Shown here one piece after another: positions 46,201 through 58,437 of a stretch of DNA of 64,000 nucleotides. The translations under genes and the position numbers were made by a program. This DNA is from Nelumbo lutea (taxonomy: Eukaryota > Streptophyta > Magnoliopsida > Proteales > Nelumbonaceae). Below the pieces are notes generated by a model. That model saw only the letters and a list, made by a program, of their open reading frames with translations. It was not told where the DNA came from and made no database searches. The stretch spans positions 138,589,017 through 138,653,016 of the forward strand of contig JAKGHH010000001.1 of the NCBI GenBank assembly GCA_022828595.1. The letters are read 5' to 3'. Each line of letters opens with the position of its first letter. The first letter of the stretch is position 1.

Positions 46201-49200
46201 ATAACAAATTTTACTTCCAAATACATGTCAGTGCTAAAAAAGTAACAATTAATGATGTATTAGAAAAGAAAATTCATAGAGGACTGGACCTGAGAATAGT
46301 TGAAGGAGTTCTTTCCAATATCATTGTCTGGTGCCTAGTACAGCATAAGTTGTAACCAAACTTGATAAGAAAAACCCACAATAGTAACTCCACACTGGAA
46401 ATATAAATAAACACCAAAACACAAGGTTACCTGTGGATCCTCAATGGACAGAAGAAATGGTCGATTTGTATTGAAGAACCTAAGAAAGATATACATATCA
46501 AAACAAAAAATACAAGAATGCACCCTTTGTTCCTCTAAGCATTGATAAAAAATTAAAACAATTAAAAAAAACTATGAAAGGCAATAAGAAATCATCATTT
46601 TAAAAATGTACTTAACAACAAAAATTTACCCTTTGTTGCCCTTCAAGAAAAAGGTGCCTCCCGCTTTGCAAGATACGCCAACATCACAAGTGTTCAATTT
46701 ATGTCCATAAAAATCAAAAAAGTTGACCTATGCATTAAGGGAAAATATGTTAGAGATCTCTTTGAAGCCTCAATTATTAAGTTCTGTGTCCTTCCACTTA
46801 TTGGTGAAGACAAGGTCTGTCCTTTGTCCTTATAAATTCAATTTTTAATCAATAACAAAAAGAGTACTATATCAGAAAGAGGAAGAAGAAAGTATATAGT
46901 GGGCTAGCACAAAAAGCTCAGTTTGTTTGCAGTGCAAATTGCATTTACACCAGTGCAAATGTTTATTTATTTGGGAGTGTGGTAAGAAGCAAGATGATGT
47001 GGTCCTCACTTTACATGAGAGAGAATTGAGGTTAATGGAAAGTGGTGCAAATTTTGCATCAGTTTTAGGGATGCAATATTTGCACTACCAATGAGTGCAA
47101 ATAGGACAGTACAAATTTTGTATCAGATACGAGTGCAAATCATAATCACAAACAAAAACGTGCAAAACTGAACCAGGAGCAAAATTTGTATATGGCTGAC
47201 TGGTTCACATTTGTACTGCAAACAAACAGAGCCAACATAACAAAGCACAAAACAAAAACAAACCAAGGAGTGCAATTACCTGCTTAATAACATTTGCCAG
47301 TTTCGTTTATCGAAAAAAAAAAACATTTCCTAGTTTCCGAAGCACACATGAAGTACAACTGATATCCAATTACAATGTGGGAGTTGCCCTCCAGTACAAC
47401 GCACTCAAAGCTAAGAAGGGAACAGCTTTAGCCCACCAGTGGGAGCTAAAATCTCTGCTGCAATAGCAGCACCCCTCACAATGGCCTCAGAATAATCACC
47501 AAAATAGCATCTTCCCTGAATGCTACTACTACCAAAAGATGACATACAAGCAAATAAGGTACCATTAAAGTTGGACAGATAAGATAAGAGGCACCACTTA
47601 TAGATGGTCATATTACAAGTTGAGGAGATGACTAGGATAATAGACAATCTCTGATTATTGAATCCATATGGACACTTAAATTCAGCATTGCAATGTCCTC
47701 AAAACAAGTCAATCATATATTAAATGCTGAAGTCTCAATTTTCTCTCCTCACCATGCTCTATAAAATAAGCAACATGACACATTTTCACATGACTGTTGC
47801 AAAATCATCTCATGTTTTTCAAAGCCCAAATGGGTTTCATATAGTTTTAATACGACTGTATGAGCCCAATCATTATAAACAAAAGATGTCCACCAACTCT
47901 CAATTTGCCAATGACATGATAAATTTATGAAGTGAACCATCTTAGCTTCCTTTGAGGCATGACATAGGTAATTACCCAAACTTAACTAGCTAAACCATTA
48001 CTAAATTCAACTGCTGATGGACAAGTTGTATAGCAACATCTCTATGCCCAATACAGTCTTTTGTAAGGTAGAGATAATCCATTTTTTGTATGTCAAAAAC
48101 CTCGTTTTCCTTAATAATACAATTTACAGTTACCATCTCAAATGTCATAATTACCGTCATCATCTAAGCCTTATCCCCAACTATATGGGGTCAGCTACAT
48201 GAATCCTGTTTCGCCATTCTGTTTTGTTTAATGCCATATCCATTCTTAGAATATGAGCACTTAAATCATTTCTTACTACTTTGAACTTCTTTATGGTTTG
48301 CCCCCTAGCCCTTCTAGCCCCTTCAACTTGTAACAGATTGTTTCTTCTTACAAGTGTTGTAGGTGATCTTCTATGCACATGACCAAGCCATCTCAGTCTA
48401 CTTCCTTTCATTTTATTACCTATTGAAGCTATTCCAAGGTTCCTTCAAATTATTCCATTTCTGACCTTGGCCTTCCTAGATTTTCCACTCATCCATCTCA
48501 TCATAAGCATTTCTTCCATGCTCATTTTTTGGACATGTTTTTTGACTGCCCAACCCTCTAATCCACAGCAACATTGGCCTTGCAACTGTTTTATAGAATT
48601 TTCCTTTTAACCCAAGTGGTGGTGGCCATTACTTGCTGTAATGGTAAAATCTCAGGCTAACAAGTGTGAGAATGCAAGTTCGACTATGAGAGTGGCCAGT
48701 GTAAAAAAAATGCCAAATGTTAGGACCATATCCAGTCTACCCCACCCAAGACCCTAGATAGTTGTGACCAGCATTGGGAATGGCCTTCTTCCTTTTAATT
48801 TAGGTGGCATCCACCTAACACATGAGACCTTGGATACACCCAAAATTTTGCCCATCCCACTCTAATTCTATGGGTGGCATTATCCTTAATCTCCCTTGTT
48901 GTTAGTTATCAAACAAAGGTAATGAAAAAGGTCACATTGAGTTATCTCTTGGCCTCCAATCATAGGTGTACCCTGATTTGCACTCCTATTACTATTAAAT
49001 TTAAATAACATATATTATACTTCAATCCTATTTATTTTAAAACCTCTTGTTTTAAGGTATTTGTAAATTTAATTTTGCATTTAATCAATCATTAGTTTCA
49101 TCAATTAAAACAATGTCATTAGCAAGCAGCAAGCATCATGAACCTCCTCCTGAATATGTTTAGTCAATTCATCTATGATAAGTACAAATAAATAATGCTA

Positions 49201-52200
49201 AGTGCTAATCCTTGATAAAGACCTATCATAATTATAAAATCCGTTGTCTCTCCTACAGGTGTTCTAAGCTTTAACATTAGTTGTTGAACCTCATAAATAT
49301 CCTTAATTAGATATACATACCTATTTGGAACTCCTTTCTTATTAAATAGTTTATTTAGCCATAATAACCTATCTCTCCCTTAACTTTCCACACTTTCACT
49401 AGAATACAATCCGGTCCTAAACTCCTAATGCCTTTCCCTTCATTTTTAGTCTTTTGCCAATCATTATAACATGCTCATTTTAATCTAATTATATTTTAAA
49501 CCTCTGCATTCCACCACCAAGTTTTTCCAACAATATGTCATTTCCCTTTAAATTCTCATAAAACGTCCTTGGAACTTTTATAATGTAATTAGCCATTTGA
49601 AGCAACATACCATTAGTCTTTCCATCTAAATTCCATTTGGTTTTTACTGTCAACCTGTTTCAAAATTGTGCTAATATTTCTCCTTTTAGGTTTCCCCACC
49701 TAATTTTTGGACACATTTTTCTTCCCTATTTCTCTTCCATTTTCTAATATCCACCACCACTAATCTATGTTGTGTGGTCAAGCTTTCCCTAGAATAACTT
49801 TACAATCATTACACTGTTACGCATCATTTCTTATATTCTAGTAAGGAAAAAATCTATTCGATTTTTGTTTAATCCACTTTTAAATGTTACAAGTGTTCCT
49901 TCTTTTAAAAAATGTGTTTACTGTTACCATGTCATAAGCTATGACAAATTCTAAAATTGTATCTCATGTTTCATTCCTTTACCCAACCCAAATCCACTGT
50001 GCACCATATCATATCTTGCACTTCTTTTCCCCACATACCCATTTAGGTCTCCTCATATAAAAATCTTCTCTTCATTTGGAATTTCATGGATTTATCCTTC
50101 AAAATTTTCTTTTGAAATTTCTTATAAACCCACTTAAAGCAAGTGACTAATCAAATTCATTTTTCTTGGACCAACTTCTTTAACTGCCCTCGTCCAAAAG
50201 GATGTGGGAACTCTTGCCCATTTTCCACCACAATTTAGCATAGCTGTGATGCTTCACCATTTCAAATGTCTTCCAGTATATTATATAGAGACATGCACTA
50301 TCTTTCTTAATAGGTTTTGGGAAATCAGTAATAACCTATCACTCAATCCACAACTTTCTTTGCAGGATCATAGAGCCCAACAATGTCCATCTACCCCAAG
50401 TTCTGCCAGTCTTAAGGGGGCATTTGATAACTGATGTAATAGGGGATGAAAAACCTGGGGTATTGTCAGTATATCATAAAAATCTTAGGAGTAGAACAAT
50501 CATCCTAATACAGGCGCTTCATAATCAAAACAATTATGTAAGCCTCATTACTGAAAAGCTGAATTGCAGAATTTTAAATTTTAAATCTACTCAGTGTTGT
50601 ACTTTCAGCTCCCATTTCAGCAGTTAACAAATCACCTAACTCAACTATTCAAGCTGCAAATAGATCCCACAGAGTTCTTCTTTTCCTTCCTTTATTTTCT
50701 GTTAAGTTACAAACACCATTCAAGAAGAATGAGAATGATAAAAGACCTAAAGATCTCCCCAAGTACAACAAAAAATTGAACCACTATTCATTTCAGTGAT
50801 CTTCCGGGAAAAGTTTCACAATAGAAGAAAACTAACAAAAATAACAACATAAAATTTGGCTTCTAAGTCACAACATACCAAAAGGACTCCCAAGTTGTGT
50901 TCTACAGAAGCTCTGCCATCCTGAAAACCCTGTTGCTCTCAATGAATGAGAAAACCAAAGCAACAAATCAGAATAAAAAAAGAAAGGAAAGTTTAATACA
51001 CAAAAAAATAAAACTTTTGCAGAGCATAAGTGAAGAAAAATGTCATGACATTCTAAAAATACACCATAATGAACTAGAGAATAGCATTGAAGTCTAAATG
51101 AATCTTGATAGATTGGAGTTCAACTACTTTTCTCTTGTGGAGTTCAGCTAAAATACACAAGGCCCTAGTAGCAATATAAATGCAATATTGTTTATTTCAC
51201 CAGCTATATCATTTTGGCATATGGAAAATAACAGTAGATTAGCATACTCACACTGTTTACCTTTTCTACCTACATCAACCTTTTATCTTTTTTTCTTTTA
51301 ATAAATTATTACCAGTTATTGTAGGGCAAGCCCAAATCATTCCAACATTGTCATGATCATGTAAATACAGTCGAAACTCAAAAGCCAACTATAAGATCTG
51401 CCAATATAACACACTGTACTTCTATATGAGCCATACACAAATATACACCAAAATCATCTTCATATATCATCCGATTTCATTCAAACTCCTTTGAGAGATG
51501 AGCAAAAATATTTTGAAATCCACCAGTAGGGGAAGCCTATAAGAACAGGAGATTGACAATTTTGGAAATTACAACTTCCTCCATACTTCATGTTCAAAAG
51601 ATGTGACTTTTACACTATCCAAATTTCCCAGCAAATAGTGAAAGGAAGTAGATTCAAAGGATGCTCGGAAATGGCAAGCTCCTCAAGACTTAGAGTGGTC
51701 TGCAGCACAAATGAATCCCCCTGCTTAAGGAATAGTCAAACTAAATTTCAACAGCTGTTCCTTGGTAAACCCAGCCAAGATCATCATTATACTCTCAGGA
51801 CTAGCTGGATCAAGGACGTTGGAAAGGATGAAGATTATGGCTTTAAGCCTTTACCTATGGGTCTTAGGTTGGCATTCACCTTTTCTATTGGTATTTTACA
51901 TTAGTACATTCCCCTTGGTATTAGAAAACGTTGAGGCTCAGGGTGAATTCAAATATCATTGTAGGGATGCATCATATAGGACACCGGCCCCCACATAACT
52001 TTTCATCATGGGGGCTAAATCCTTGACATCATGAAAATATCATTCAGGTAATTTCCCTTAATCAACCAATTTTTCAGCATAAGATTTGGTCAGGAGCCAT
52101 CACCACATCAAGGGTAACAATGTTATAAGAAGACATGCTTTTATCCCTTGTTAGAGGTTTTCTTAGGTTATATGGTGTATCCCTTGTTTGGGGGAGCATG

Positions 52201-54625
52201 AGTACAATATCTTACTTCCTTCTTATCATCAATACAAACATTTGATCCAGTTATCGTTCAAAAACAATGAAATGAGAACCAACAGAAAAGAAAGAAAATC
52301 TTCAAAACAATATTCTTTCCAACAGATGAAAACTCAATTTTAATTGAAATAGGATATCCAAGTACAACTAACTTGGTTGACCCACCAAATATTCATATAC
52401 TGGATTCTACTTCTCTGCCTCTAGAATCTCTGACTACAAACAATGTCCTAAATAAATAATCAAACAATGAAACAAATGAACAAGAGAAGGTAGTAAGGAC
52501 TAAAAAACCCATTCCTTAATGCATGTTATTAAGGGCTAAAAACCCCAATACCAACTAAGCAAAATCGACATGACCTTCTCAAAACACATCAGATTTTGAT
52601 CACAAAATCTAAATGTATAGATAATTTAAAAGGATATTTAACAATGATACCTAAAATTTAGGAAGCAAGAAGAGTGCTATTAGCATCGCAACAATCTAAT
52701 CTAATAAGATCTTAAACCACCTAAAACTGAATATAATCAACAAGATCACCATCTACTGTTAAAAGTACATTATGCATTCCATGTTAACCAGTAATACCAG
52801 TGGTATGTCCTACTTGTGAAGGGATAACAATAATGGCAACCATATAATCACGCAAGATAGATACCCTTACCCGCAAATGTGCCATTAGCATCGCAAGAAG
52901 TGCATAAGAACCAATTCCACCTGAATATACCTGTAAATTAAAAGCAAATAATCAGATAGTTGGTATAAAATATTCTTTTTACAATCTTTTGGTTGCAAGT
53001 GGACCCCACCATCAAACATTCAAAGTTTGTTGAGCCCCTCATTCTTTGGTTGGCCAAACAAAAGGGGAAGGATAATGTAGAGGTGTGTGAGGGCTGCTGT
53101 TTGTTGGACTCTTTGGGAGGAAAGGAACACCAGAATTTTCTCTGAAGTTGAAAGAAGTAAAGAATGCCTTATTGAAGTAGTAACAGTGAGGGTGGTACAT
53201 AGGCTGAAATCCTTGGACCTGTTTGTTTATATTTCTACAGACATGTCACTGAATAGCTGGCTGGAGGTGGCAAATTCTGCTCCTGGTCGCTCTTTAGTTT
53301 GTCATGTGTGGTCACCACCAGGAAGTGGACCTATAAAGCTAAACATTGATGGAAGTAGTGAGGAAAATCCAGGTCCATCAGGTGTAGGAGGGGATTACAG
53401 AGATGAAGATGGGAAGGTGCTCGCTTTGTATTCAGGTTCCATTGGGTTTGGAGACTCTTTCAAAGCTGAGGTCTATGCAGTACTTGAGGGTATAAGGAAG
53501 TCTAAGGAACTGAATATACAAAAGTTAGTCATTGAAGGGGACTCAAAGCTGGTCTTAAGTTGGTTACAAGAAAGTAGTGGACTTTGGAAATATGCTAATG
53601 AGAGGAGGGAGATTAGTAGCTAACTAGAGGACTGGAAATCAAGTTTCAGTGGGTCAAGAGAACAGCAAATGCATTTGCCGATGCTTTGGCAAAGCAGGGG
53701 GTGGGAAGGGATCAAATGTTTTGGGCTGTTCTGTAACTTTTTCTTTTTTGTTCTTCCTGGAGAGAGTTAAGCCTGTTTACCTCTCTTTGGAGCGCTGCAA
53801 CTAAATTCTTTTAATCTAATGAATTCCAGTTATTGATCAAAAAAATATATTCTTTTTACAAAATGACTTAAGTTTCTAATCATACAGCACAAGCCCATAC
53901 CTCATTCAGTTCTCTCTGCTGTAGAAAGACCTTCAGTATCAAACACAATGGTCGTAAAGGGGGTAACTTAGTTACAGCATCCTGGAGGATGAAAACAAAG
54001 AGCAGTCAACTTCTGAGGTACATAAAAATATCTGACAAAACCAGAGTGCTGTGATAAAATAGGATGTTGGACAAGGGATAAACATCTACAGAGAGAAGAG
54101 TTTTAATTCAGCAAAAGAGAATGTGTTGCACTCGACAGCACTTCAACAGAGAGAGAGAAAGGGGGGGAGATCCTACTTAGCACATAGTTAACGTATACAT
54201 ATCAGAAGGATAAATATATAAAGAAGCGGCAATTCAAGAAAGCACTACATATTGTATCAATAACATAATAACATTGATTACAACAAGGCATAAAACAAAT
54301 AGAATTCAGATGAAACCCAAAGTCAACCCAAAAGGGAAATTGTGCAAATTATTAGTATACACAATCATCCATCCAAGATCAAACCAGATTGCCTCAAATA
54401 ATTCTCCTATGAACCAGGAAGGCCTACAACACATGAGTAGCAACTAGCATGAGGAAAATTCATGAGTTCTGCCAACATATGTTGTCACATTGATGTGAAG
54501 TTTATACTTTCTTTTTACAAAGGATGTGGATAATTACTAGTGTGAAAGATGATTAACAATCAAAAAAATATGATAGCTGATTGCTATGGAACCTAGGAAA
54601 TTACCCAAGGATTCATGGTTTCTAT

Positions 54626-54703
<78 letters not shown>

Positions 54704-57175
54704 CGTCTCGACTAGGCATCCCCCTATTGCCTAGCCTTGCCTTGGCACCTTGAAAAATATGGTGGAGCCCACATCAAAAACTTCTTTTCTTTAGTAGATA
54801 TCGGCCCTCCATCAATGTGGGTTGTGAAGATCCAAGACCACCTCTCGCTTTCTTCTTGGTGGGTGAGGAGAGCACTTTGTGAAGGTTGACAATGGCCATA
54901 AATATGACCAGAGAAAAAGTTGGTTATGAAATGCGCATGATATTGGTTAAATACTTTGAGAAGTGAAATTTTTGGTGCAGTCAACATTCCCTTGGCATCC
55001 AGCTCTTCTCCATTGCTGCAAGAGTACTCATCTTTCTCTTTTCAAATTCCATGATTTCTCTGTCTCTTCTCACTCTACCCCATGCCACCACTCCACATTT
55101 ATTTTTACATACTGTCTCTACGGAGCAAAAGTCATCCATGTTAATGAGGCATATAGAATCCTCGGGACTGTTCCTATGAAACATGGTATTTCTATTGTAA
55201 TATATAGTATTGTGGTATGGTTTGGTGTATTATTATTGTAGATTTGTAATAGTGAAAGGCCCTTTCTTGATGACCTATGGGCCACACCTTGATCATGGTA
55301 GGTCCAACCTTCACAGGATGCTTGGGTCCACCGCCATTGATTCATATCAAGGAGATTTCTTACAATGAATAAAAAGATCAAGTGATTGATTGATTTTTCA
55401 GACCATAAAGTGTGAACTCCCTTTTTTCAACCACTGGAATGACTTTTGCATGAGGGACGGAACAGTTGAACAAGAGTTTGTCTTGCATCCTTGTGTCCTA
55501 CCAATCAATCACACAGCAAAAGACAAAAGGAATTCCCCGCCAAGTCTCAAATGCAATGCATGAAGGTAATCTAAAACTTCTGATGTGTCCATAGGATGAT
55601 CTGTAAAATATGTTAGGTCCACAAATTGGATTACAAGGCATATATGGTAATCTAAATTGAGAACAACTTAGATGGTAAGGAATGAAAATGAGGAAAACTC
55701 AAATACGGAGACTGTAAATAATCTCATAAACCTCTCTAACTTTTTCTTTTATTTCCTGTAGGGGTAATCTTGTCCAAAATGCAGCATTTTTTTTCTGATC
55801 ACAAATTTGGACATTGTTTTCCAGGCATGACTGATGTTTTATGAAAAACTATGATTTACCAATATAAAGAAATAAAAATGTTACAGAGATGCCAAGCATC
55901 CCTATTTAGGTGGCTGAGAAATCCACCTCACAAAAATATATTACTGTACACTTCTAAGTAAGGTCATTCTATAGGGGTCTGTTACAAAAAGGCAATACCA
56001 CATTTCCATGGTCAATGATATGGTACTCTGTGATCCCATGAAAAGTATCACTTCTGCTGGTGGTCGTGCAAAATAGATGCCATAAACATAGATAATTTAT
56101 GGAGCAAGGGGCAGTGGACCAAACTGTATTTTCTGTGATAGCTGTATAAAGACAGTTGACCACCTCTTCCTTCATTGCAGTTTTGCTGCTAAGGTATGGA
56201 CAAAGGTGTTAGCCTTATTTGGGGTACAAACTTTCTTTCCAGCAACAACAAAAGAGTTCCTGGCAGATAGGGGCTTTTTTTCTGGAAGATGGTACAAGCC
56301 AATCTGTTGGACTATTTGGTGAAAGAGGAATGCTCATATATTTGAAAGCAATAGTGAGGAAGTTATGGTAGTTAAGAAAATCATAGGGATGTTTTTTTTC
56401 ATGGGCAGCCATGCATAAGTTGTTTAAAGGAAGACCATGCAATACATTTTTTTAACTTTGACAACTTGTTTTTGTGAGAATTGGAAAGGCAATATCTGTT
56501 TAAATCTTTTTGTAAATTCCCAATGTGCAGTTCCTTATTGTACATGGACTTCGATTCTTCACAGTTCTATCAAACAAATTCTGTTACTTGTTTTTGTAAA
56601 AAGTCAATATATATTTAGGATTTTAGCATATAATTTTTAATTTTGATAGATTACTACAAAACAGAAATTATCATATAGTTTATGATATGATTCATGATTT
56701 GACTTATTCAACCTTATCTATGATTTACAATATGATTACCATTTTCAAAACAATGCTGCCAGTATACAAAGAAATTGGGCCAGTAATATACAAGTATTGG
56801 TGTCTTAAAGGATTGCTGAAGCAAGCCGCAAAGTCAACAATTTCATATATTTTTAGCAGCAAAAGTAAATAATGATTTCATTGATGCAGAGATTGGAGAA
56901 AAATCTCACATCTCCAATGTTTCAAATGAAGTGTTAAACTTCACTTTCTTAGAAGTAATATCAAAAACATTAGCCTAGTTATTACTAGGATGTATTGTAT
57001 CTAATAATTTGCTATCATATCACCAAATAGAATGTATAATTGCTACCTATTAAACGTTTAAACAAGTAATGACTAATGATGCTAAATGACAAATAAAGAA
57101 AGTTTTGGCAAGAAAGGAACAGAACCCAATACCTTAATAAACTCTGCTGCTTTTGGTCCATTTTCTACATCAAAG
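43265..57175 (-). CDS. TRL: TRF4/5-like non-canonical poly(A) polymerase, 3' eight exons
   Basis: Exons on the minus strand: 57133-57175, 53901-53981, 52871-52930, 50879-50929, 46630-46727, 46431-46479, 46290-46334 and 43265-43777. They join in frame to 312 residues plus a stop. Sequence order follows plant TRF4/5-like proteins: FDVENGPKAAEFIK, LPPLRPLCLILKVFLQQREL, VYSGGIGSYALLAMLMAHLR, VEHNLGVLLVNFFDFYGHKL, FLLSIEDPQ, APDNDIGKNSFNYSQ and IRSAFAMAFSILTNAKTI, with the PAP-associated nucleotide-recognition region SIEDPQAPDNDIG. The tail is basic (SSRKRKALKERLRSQ, KTPKKKRWRN), likely nuclear/nucleolar. Such enzymes add short A-tails that target rRNA by-products and other nuclear RNA to the exosome. 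The catalytic G-S/DxD exons are right of the window. Introns carry many transposons but the coding exons look intact. Confidence 0.92.
43930..44140. mobile_element. hAT-type MITE in the last TRL intron
   Basis: Ends TAAGGTTCGAA and TTTGAACCTTG; perfect 8-bp flanks ATGCCAAG (43922-43929, 44141-44148). GC-rich centre with GCCCCTACAGGGGTTATACC. Lies about 150 bases from the last-exon acceptor. Confidence 0.85.
44581..44960. repeat. Tandem duplication in TRL intron
   Basis: Unit starting ACTAATTATAAAA at 44581 repeats at 44790 with near-identical GATTTGAATTTGTTCAAACC and ATCCAATGGA stretches. The second unit lacks about 35 bases of the first. The content (CCAATCCAATGG) resembles hAT MITE interiors. 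Confidence 0.85.
45539..45661. mobile_element. Short hAT-type MITE in TRL intron
   Basis: Ends TATGGGTTGCAAATTG and CAAGTTGCACCCCTA, flanked by the perfect 8-bp repeat CCCACCAG (45531-45538, 45662-45669). Only 123 bases long. Confidence 0.85.
46916..47232. mobile_element. MITE in TRL intron
   Basis: 24-base inverted ends with two mismatches: GCTCAGTTTGTTTGCAGTGC on the left and, on the minus strand, GCTCTGTTTGTTTGCAGTAC on the right. Repeated GTGCAAAT motifs inside. Target duplication unclear. Confidence 0.75.
48160..50410 (-). mobile_element. Decayed RTE-clade LINE in TRL intron
   Basis: The minus strand ends with the RTE pol C-terminus (RWLGHVHRRSPTTLVRRN, then VRNDL, MALNKTEWRNRIHVADP) and a 3' tail CCATATAGTTGGGGATAAGG followed by a short GATGACGG repeat. 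Further upstream (49100-49270) decayed RT remnants (LRTPVGETTDFII, GLYQG) can be read through many stops. The left (5') limit near 50410 is approximate. Same strand as TRL. A SINE is inserted at 48611-48788. Confidence 0.75.
48611..48788 (+). mobile_element. tRNA-derived SINE nested in the RTE LINE
   Basis: A-box-like TGCTGTAATGG (48634-48644) and B-box-like AGTTCGACTAT (48677-48687), then a body homologous to the SINE at 37081-37236 (ATCCAGTCTACCCC, AGCATTGGGAATGGCC). Flanked by a perfect 10-bp duplication TTCCTTTTAA (48601-48610, 48789-48798). Confidence 0.85.
52985..53846 (+). mobile_element. 5'-truncated L1 LINE in TRL intron, antisense to the gene
   Basis: L1 3' end: LWEERNTRIFSEVER then RNase H (KLNIDGSSEENPGPSGVGG, FKAEVYAVLEGIRKS, VIEGDSKLVLSWLQES), a stop/frameshift at about 53621, then WVKRTANAFADALAKQG in another frame, 3' UTR and A-run. 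Flanked by the 15-bp duplication ATATTCTTTTTACAA (52970-52984, 53847-53861). It lies between two TRL exons only 81 bases apart (LINE excluded) on the left and 54 on the right. Confidence 0.93.
54628..54701. repeat. (AAT)n microsatellite
   Basis: About 24 perfect AAT units in a TRL intron. It creates a spurious poly-leucine frame on the minus strand. Confidence 0.97.
54702..56070. other. TRL intron, unassigned
   Basis: No coding similarity found. Short frames (for example at 54724-54987 minus and 54963-55241 plus) lack supporting family motifs. Confidence 0.45.
56075..56400 (+). pseudogene. L1 LINE zf-RVT fragment in TRL intron
   Basis: Plus-strand frame: CDSCIKTVDHLFLHCSFAAK, VWTKVLALFGVQTFF, then a TGA after ICWTIW and KRNAHIFESNSEE. 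CxxC ... H ... HC is the zf-RVT zinc motif of plant L1 elements. No RNase H, A-tail or target duplication located. Confidence 0.75.
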
Positions 57176-57512
57176 CTGCCAAAGACAAATGCTAAAGCAT
57201 AAATTAACTGCAATGCAGCTTCCTAATAGTTTACAATAATATACAAAAAAAGCTTTTTTTTACCAGTAAAAATCTTTCATTAATAGCAGAGAAATTAAGA
57301 TACAATAGCTAAAGATTGCAATCTCCAGCAATAAGTTACAATTCTGCCCAATACAATGAATATCTATTTGCCCCTTGTTTTGCTAGGGTATCCACCATCC
57401 CATTTGCATCCCTTTTAACCCAACCAAATTGAGAGTTGAACTTCCTTGGAAGTGTGTCAATTTCTCTAAAAATAAACTTGAGCTTCCAAGGCGCTGATGT
57501 GATGTTTTTGGC

Positions 57513-58124
57513 TCAAGAGATGACCAATAGAGAGTCTCCTTCAATTTCTAAGTCTGTTGTTCCTGTCTGCTCAGCCATCTTTAGACATTGAAGTAGGGCT
57601 AGAGATTCAGCCTGTATTGAGTCACCATAACCTATTGGTCCAGTGTAGAGTGCCACCACCACACCCAGATAATTCCTAAACACACACCCAATGCCTGCCC
57701 TTCCAGGGTTGCCAAGAGAACTCCCATCAAAATTCAGTTTTAGTTTGCTCCATGCTGGTGCCTTCCATTCCATGCTTACAAAAACTTTGGGTACATCTGT
57801 TTGTGCTAGAGATTCAGCCTGTATTGAGTCACCATAACCTATTGGTCCAGTGTAGAGTGCCACCACCACACCCAGATAATTCCTAAACACACACCCAATG
57901 CCTGCCCTTCCAGGGTTGCCAAGAGAACTCCCATCAAAATTCAGTTTTAGTTTGCTCCATGCTGGTGCCTTCCATTCCATGCTTACAAAAACTTTGGGTA
58001 CATCTGTTTGTGCTATTTCAGCCCAATTTCTTAGTATCTCATTCATGGAGTAGTTTCTGAGTATCTCCATGGTCTTCACCCAATGTGCAGTTCTGATTTT
58101 TATGGGTTCAATAACTTCCTCCAT
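57513..58124 (-). pseudogene. L1 RNase H domain with internal duplication
   Basis: RNase H start KLKLNFDGSSLGNPGRAGIG and IEGDSLLVIS near the end. The frame holds the same 69 residues twice (from AQTDVPKVFV to YGDSIQAESL) because of a 207-bp tandem duplication at 57598-58011. The catalytic end of the domain (after LLVIS) is cut by a stop. Confidence 0.9.
57598..58011. repeat. Tandem duplication, 207 bp x 2
   Basis: Copy 1 57598-57804, copy 2 57805-58011. I see no difference between them on reading base by base. Both start GCTAGAGATTCAG; the sequence after copy 2 restarts GCTATTTCAG, so GCTA is a short homology at the junction. Confidence 0.95.
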
Positions 58125-58437
58125 AGTATTGCTTTTTTCCTGAAAAGATTCTTAGGTTTCTTTCCTCCCATATAGTCCATACTGTAGCTGCTCTCACTGC
58201 CTTCCATATGCATTTTCCCCTTTTCTTCTGTTTGACACAGGAAAGAGGGGCTGAATAGACTTACCGCATCCTGTAGGGGAGCCCATTTGCATCCAAAGAG
58301 AGAACAAAAAACATTCCAAAATACCAGAAGCAAAAAAGCTGGATAATAGTAAGTGGGTTAGAGTTTCACCACATCCCAAACAAAGGACACACGCATGAGG
58401 AGAGAGGCAATTGTTTGGCCTCCTTTTCTATAGCACA

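Noticed and set aside
48630..48690. A and B boxes considered as a tRNA gene
   Set aside because: No cloverleaf or CCA-side pairing; a longer body, a sister copy and a target duplication show it is a SINE.
52985..53846. RNase H frame at 53087-53623 as a host RNase H gene
   Set aside because: Part of an L1 3' end with A-run and 15-bp target duplication, and frameshifted before the end of the domain.
54537..54719. Poly-leucine peptide on the minus strand
   Set aside because: Created by the (AAT)n microsatellite.
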